Position numbers and translations under genes: made by a program
Notes under the pieces: model-generated
The model's input: only the letters and a program-made list of their open reading frames with translations
Told to the model about the DNA's origin: nothing
Databases searched by the model: none
Part shown: piece after piece, positions 7,522-10,108 of the stretch
Layout of the letters: every line of letters starts with the position of its first letter
How positions within the stretch are numbered: position 1 is the first letter of the stretch
Source of the DNA: Hyphomicrobiales bacterium
GTDB taxonomy: Bacteria; Pseudomonadota; Alphaproteobacteria; Rhizobiales; JALURZ01
Direction: 5' to 3'
Assembly: GCA_027058735.1 (NCBI GenBank)
Contig: JALURZ010000195.1
Coordinates: 1-10,108 of the forward strand
Length of the DNA stretch: 10,108 nucleotides

Positions 7522-8805
7522 CTATCCCGGCGGCAGGCCAAACTCGGTGAAGGGTATGAACGCGACCGGGTCCCCCTCTTTCACGGCGCTCACCTGTTCG
7601 CCCAGTTCGATCAGGCCATCGGCGGCGGTGAGCGAGGAAATCAGCGCCGAGCCGTCGCGGGGAAACTTGCGCACGATCAGGCCGTCTCCGGTCCGCTCCA
7701 GGGTGCCGCGCAGAAATTCACGCCGGTCGGGCTTCTTGGCGCGGATGGAAAACCCGGCGCGCACGGCATATCGCGCCGGCTCGCGCCAGTCCGCGCCTCC
7801 AAGCCGGTGCAGAACCGGCAGCCCATAGAGCAGAAAACAGACCATGACGGCGACCGGGTTGCCCGGCAGGCCGAGAAAAACCGTCCTGCCGATCTGGCCG
7901 AAGGCCAGAGGCCGGCCCGGCTTGACGGCGATCTGCCAGGCGTGCAGCGCGCCAATCTCCCGCAGCACCCCGACCACATGATCCTCCTCGCCACGGCTGG
8001 CGCCGCCGGTCGAAATAATGACATCGTGGCCGGCCGCGGCGGCAAGCAGGGCCGAGCGCACGGCGGTCTCGTCATCGGGCAGAATGCCGAGATCGGTTGT
8101 GGCCGCGCCGGTGGCGGCGAGCAGGGCCCGCAGCATGAAATAATTGGCATCGAACAATTGCCCCTCCTGCAGGGGTTCCCCCGGCCGGACCACTTCATCG
8201 CCGGTCGAGACCAGCGCGATCCTGAGCGGCGCGTAGCAGGCAACAGTGTCCTTGCCCGTTGAGGCGATGGCTGCGATCTCCTGGGGCCTGAGCCGGGCGC
8301 CGGCCCGCGCCACCAGTGCGCCGGCGGCGACGTCCTCACCGGCCTTGCGGCAATTGGCGCCCCGCTTGAGCGCGTCGGGCACCGCGACGAAGGTCTGCCC
8401 GTTGCGGATTTCGCTCCTTGTGTCCTCCTGCATCACCACGGTGTCGGCGTCCGCGGGCATGGGGGCGCCGGTGAAAATCCGCGCCGCCGCGCCCGCCTCC
8501 AGCACCGCGCCCGGGCCTGCGCCGGCGGTGATGCGCTGAACCACCGGCATCCAGGTTTCATCGCCCCCTTTCAGGCTCGCATGGGCGAACGCATAGCCAT
8601 CGACGGCCGAATTGTCGATTGCCGGAACGTCACGCGGCGAAGCGACATCCTCGGCCAGGATGCGCCCCCCCGCCGCCGCCAGCGCGACCGGCTCCACATC
8701 GCAGAGCGGGCCAAGCCGCTGTTTCAGCAGCGCCAGCGCATCGTCATGGCGCAGCCGCTCCTTGTCGTGCAGAAAACAGTCGTCGAGCGGGCGGGCCTGT
8801 CTCAT
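7522..8805 (-). CDS. moeA: Molybdopterin molybdenumtransferase MoeA
   Basis: This 427-residue cytoplasmic enzyme inserts molybdate into adenylylated molybdopterin to form the molybdenum cofactor. It shows the full MoeA set: PAIDNSAVDGYAF (61-73), FTGAPMPADADTVVMQED (111-128), VSTGDEVV (199-206), STGGASRGEEDHV (265-277), KPGRPLAFG (295-303) and GLPGNPVAVMV (312-322), then a C-terminal beta domain. Length is slightly above the roughly 410 residues of E. coli MoeA because of a charged N-terminal extension. ATG 8805 has AAGGA upstream and overlaps the mobB stop as ATGA (8802-8805). The adenylylating partner (MogA/MoaB) is not in the window. Confidence 0.96.
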   Translation of the reverse strand: MRQARPLDDCFLHDKERLRHDDALALLKQRLGPLCDVEPVALAAAGGRILAEDVASPRDVPAIDNSAVDGYAFAHASLKGGDETWMPVVQRITAGAGPGAVLEAGAAARIFTGAPMPADADTVVMQEDTRSEIRNGQTFVAVPDALKRGANCRKAGEDVAAGALVARAGARLRPQEIAAIASTGKDTVACYAPLRIALVSTGDEVVRPGEPLQEGQLFDANYFMLRALLAATGAATTDLGILPDDETAVRSALLAAAAGHDVIISTGGASRGEEDHVVGVLREIGALHAWQIAVKPGRPLAFGQIGRTVFLGLPGNPVAVMVCFLLYGLPVLHRLGGADWREPARYAVRAGFSIRAKKPDRREFLRGTLERTGDGLIVRKFPRDGSALISSLTAADGLIELGEQVSAVKEGDPVAFIPFTEFGLPPG

Positions 8806-9314
8806 GGACGATCCTTCTCCAGCCCGGTTTCGGCCAAAACCAGATCGGCGATGGCGGCAATATCGTCGATATCGAACACCCGAACCGGCTCGTTTTCGAG
8901 CGGCCGGTCGCTGGCGATGGCCACGATCTGCTCGTCCGCCCCCGCCAGTTCACGATGCCCGAGACCTGAGCGGCGCACCTCGATCTTGGGATGCGGCCCG
9001 TGGCGATAGCCTTCCACGATGACGATATCGCAGGCGCCCAGTTTGGCCAGGATCATGTCCAGCGGCGGTTCGGGTTCATCGCGCAGTTCATGAACCAGCG
9101 CCCAGCGGTTGCGCGACACGATGGCGACTTCCCGCGCGCCCGCCTCGCGGTGGCGGTGGCTGTCGCGGCCGGGATAATCGATCTCGAAGGAGTGATGCGC
9201 GTGTTTGACGGTCGAGACGGCATAGCCGCGCGCGCTCAGCGCCGCCACCAGGCGCACCGTCAACAGGGTCTTGCCGACATTCTTGAACCCGGCAATGCCG
9301 AACACCGGCGGCAT
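8802..9314 (-). CDS. mobB: Molybdopterin-guanine dinucleotide biosynthesis accessory protein MobB
   Basis: This 170-residue P-loop GTPase assists MobA in forming the guanine dinucleotide form of the molybdenum cofactor. The Walker A motif GFKNVGKT is at residues 9-16. TVKHAHHSFEID (35-46) and DSHRHREAGA (51-60) are characteristic of MobB, as is the Walker B-like DIVIVEGYR (96-104). The position after GKT is Leu rather than the more common second Thr/Ser. Length matches the family. The ATG at 9314-9312 shares its first base with the mobA stop (TGATG, 9316-9312), so mobB is probably translated by termination-reinitiation. Confidence 0.95.
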   Translation of the reverse strand: MPPVFGIAGFKNVGKTLLTVRLVAALSARGYAVSTVKHAHHSFEIDYPGRDSHRHREAGAREVAIVSRNRWALVHELRDEPEPPLDMILAKLGACDIVIVEGYRHGPHPKIEVRRSGLGHRELAGADEQIVAIASDRPLENEPVRVFDIDDIAAIADLVLAETGLEKDRP

Positions 9315-9934
9315 CAGGCGACCTCTTTGAGATGGCGTTCGGCCAGCGCCACATCATCGGGCGTATTGATATTGAAGAACGGATCGATCCGCGCGCACGG
9401 AAAACTGACGACCGAGAGCGCATGGCGCGCGGTCCAGCGGTCGATCTTGCGCACATCCTCCCCGATCAGCGCCCGGCCCAGATCGTGCCGCAGCGCCACC
9501 GGCCACAACCCGAATACCGGGTGCGTGCGCCCGGCGGATGCGGCACAGGCCATCCGCGCGCCGGCGTCCTCGATGGCCGCGGCCATGCGCGCCACCATGT
9601 CGGCCGGAAAAAACGGCGTGTCGGTGGCGACCGAAACGACCCGGGAACAGGCGGGATGGGTATCGGCCGCCCATTGCAGCCCGGCGAGAATGCCCGCGAG
9701 CGGGCCGGCGAAACCTTCCACCGGATCGCCCACCACCGGCAGCCCGAAGCCGGCGAAACGGGCCGGATCGCCATTGGCGTTGATGACCAGGTGGCTTACC
9801 TGGGGTCGGATGCGCGCAATGACATGCGCCAGCAACGGCCGCCCGGCGAGCTCGATGAGCGCCTTGTCGCCGCCGCCCATGCGCCGTGCCCGGCCGCCGG
9901 CCAGCAGGACCGCGATGACAGGCGCAGCACTCAT
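9314..9934 (-). CDS. mobA: Molybdenum cofactor guanylyltransferase MobA
   Basis: This 206-residue nucleotidyltransferase transfers GMP from GTP to the molybdenum cofactor, giving the MGD form used by DMSO-reductase-family enzymes such as formate dehydrogenase. The GTP-binding signature LAGGRARRMGGGDK is at residues 11-24, NANGD at 52-56, GPLAGI at 77-82, the metal-binding DTP at 105-107, HPVFGLW at about 138-144 and the C-terminal NINTPDD at 188-194. Length is normal. ATG 9934 is preceded by GGGGAG (9948-9943), and its ATGA overlaps the stop of the upstream fdhD. Confidence 0.95.
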   Translation of the reverse strand: MSAAPVIAVLLAGGRARRMGGGDKALIELAGRPLLAHVIARIRPQVSHLVINANGDPARFAGFGLPVVGDPVEGFAGPLAGILAGLQWAADTHPACSRVVSVATDTPFFPADMVARMAAAIEDAGARMACAASAGRTHPVFGLWPVALRHDLGRALIGEDVRKIDRWTARHALSVVSFPCARIDPFFNINTPDDVALAERHLKEVA

Positions 9935-10083
9935 CGCGATTTCTCCCCGGCCGCCCGGCGCCGCCGGCCCGGCGGTTCATCGTCAACCGCGCCCACGCCC
10001 GCATCGAAGATCAGCCGTTCCTCGCCGGACAAAACGGTAAAGCGCCTGCCGCGCGCGCGGCCCACCAGGGTCAACCCCGCCTC
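9931..10083 (-). CDS. fdhD: FdhD, sulfurtransferase for formate dehydrogenase (C-terminal fragment only)
   Basis: Translating the minus strand to the TGA at 9933-9931 gives about 50 residues beginning EAGLTLVGRARGRRFTVLSG, followed by EERLIFD and an Arg-rich tail. The first part matches the conserved C-terminus of FdhD, which carries sulfur from IscS to the molybdenum cofactor of formate dehydrogenase. The N-terminal domain and the catalytic CxxC loop lie outside the window. The frame is cut by TAA at 10104-10102, inside the terminal 26-base fold-back, so the break looks like an artefact rather than a true pseudogene. The stop overlaps the mobA start as ATGA (9931-9934), placing fdhD first of the genes visible in the operon. 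The left part of the match is short, so the call rests mainly on that motif and on context. Confidence 0.8.
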   Translation of the reverse strand, partial: EAGLTLVGRARGRRFTVLSGEERLIFDAGVGAVDDEPPGRRRRAAGEKSR

Positions 10084-10108
10084 GCGCGCGCGGCAGGCGC
10101 TTTACCGT
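10034..10108. repeat. 26-bp perfect inverted repeat at the window's right end (probable fold-back artefact)
   Basis: Bases 10034-10059 begin ACGGTAAAGCGCCTGCC and run into alternating CG. Bases 10083-10108 are their exact reverse complement. The spacer is 23 bases (10060-10082), and pairing stops at the next position inward (10060 against 10082). The inner arm encodes the conserved RARGRRFTV part of FdhD, while the outer arm introduces an in-frame TAA where FdhD should continue. The alternating CG run is self-complementary, a likely point for strand switching. The outer arm ends exactly at the last base of the window. Confidence 0.9.

Noticed and set aside
7495..8262. 255-codon plus-strand frame opposite moeA
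   Set aside because: Antisense shadow without family features; moeA motifs are complete on the other strand.
8991..10040. 349-codon plus-strand frame opposite mobA and mobB
   Set aside because: Low-complexity, Ala/Arg/Pro-rich translation antisense to well-supported genes.

Overview
This is an ordinary-looking, GC-rich bacterial chromosomal window, most likely from an alphaproteobacterium. That call rests on base composition, dense overlapping genes, and my impression of the protein families; no marker here fixes the taxon. The right edge is probably a contig end: its last 26 bases are a fold-back copy of sequence 23 bases inward, and they break the reading frame of the last gene.

Layout, left to right. 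A plus-strand promoter-like sequence precedes tRNA-Arg(CCT) (48-124). Next comes rmlB (dTDP-glucose 4,6-dehydratase, TTG start), only 37 bases after the tRNA. A minus-strand YpfJ-type membrane-anchored zinc metallopeptidase converges on rmlB with 6 bases between them. It is divergent from an acyl-CoA synthetase gene (2249-3895) across about 100 bases that hold two candidate promoters with overlapping -10 boxes. Everything from about 3864 to the right edge is on the minus strand. In transcription order, from the right edge leftward, it reads fdhD (3' end only), mobA, mobB, moeA, a DUF924 gene, a 79-codon hypothetical gene, a Wzx/MOP-type polysaccharide flippase, and a FemAB/CelD-like GNAT acyltransferase.

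There are two functional blocks. The first is molybdenum cofactor maturation. MoeA inserts molybdenum into molybdopterin, MobA adds GMP to make the bis-MGD form, MobB is an accessory GTPase, and FdhD passes sulfur to the cofactor of formate dehydrogenase. Their stops and starts overlap (ATGA, TGATG, ATGA), which implies a translationally coupled operon. The second block is surface polysaccharide: the flippase and GNAT pair is coupled by an 8-base gap, and the distant rmlB supplies a rhamnose-pathway precursor.

I found no CRISPR array, insertion sequence, integrase, toxin-antitoxin pair or recognisable defence system. The most notable signal is the terminal inverted repeat, which I read as an assembly or template artefact. 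I see no convincing evidence of an undescribed system.
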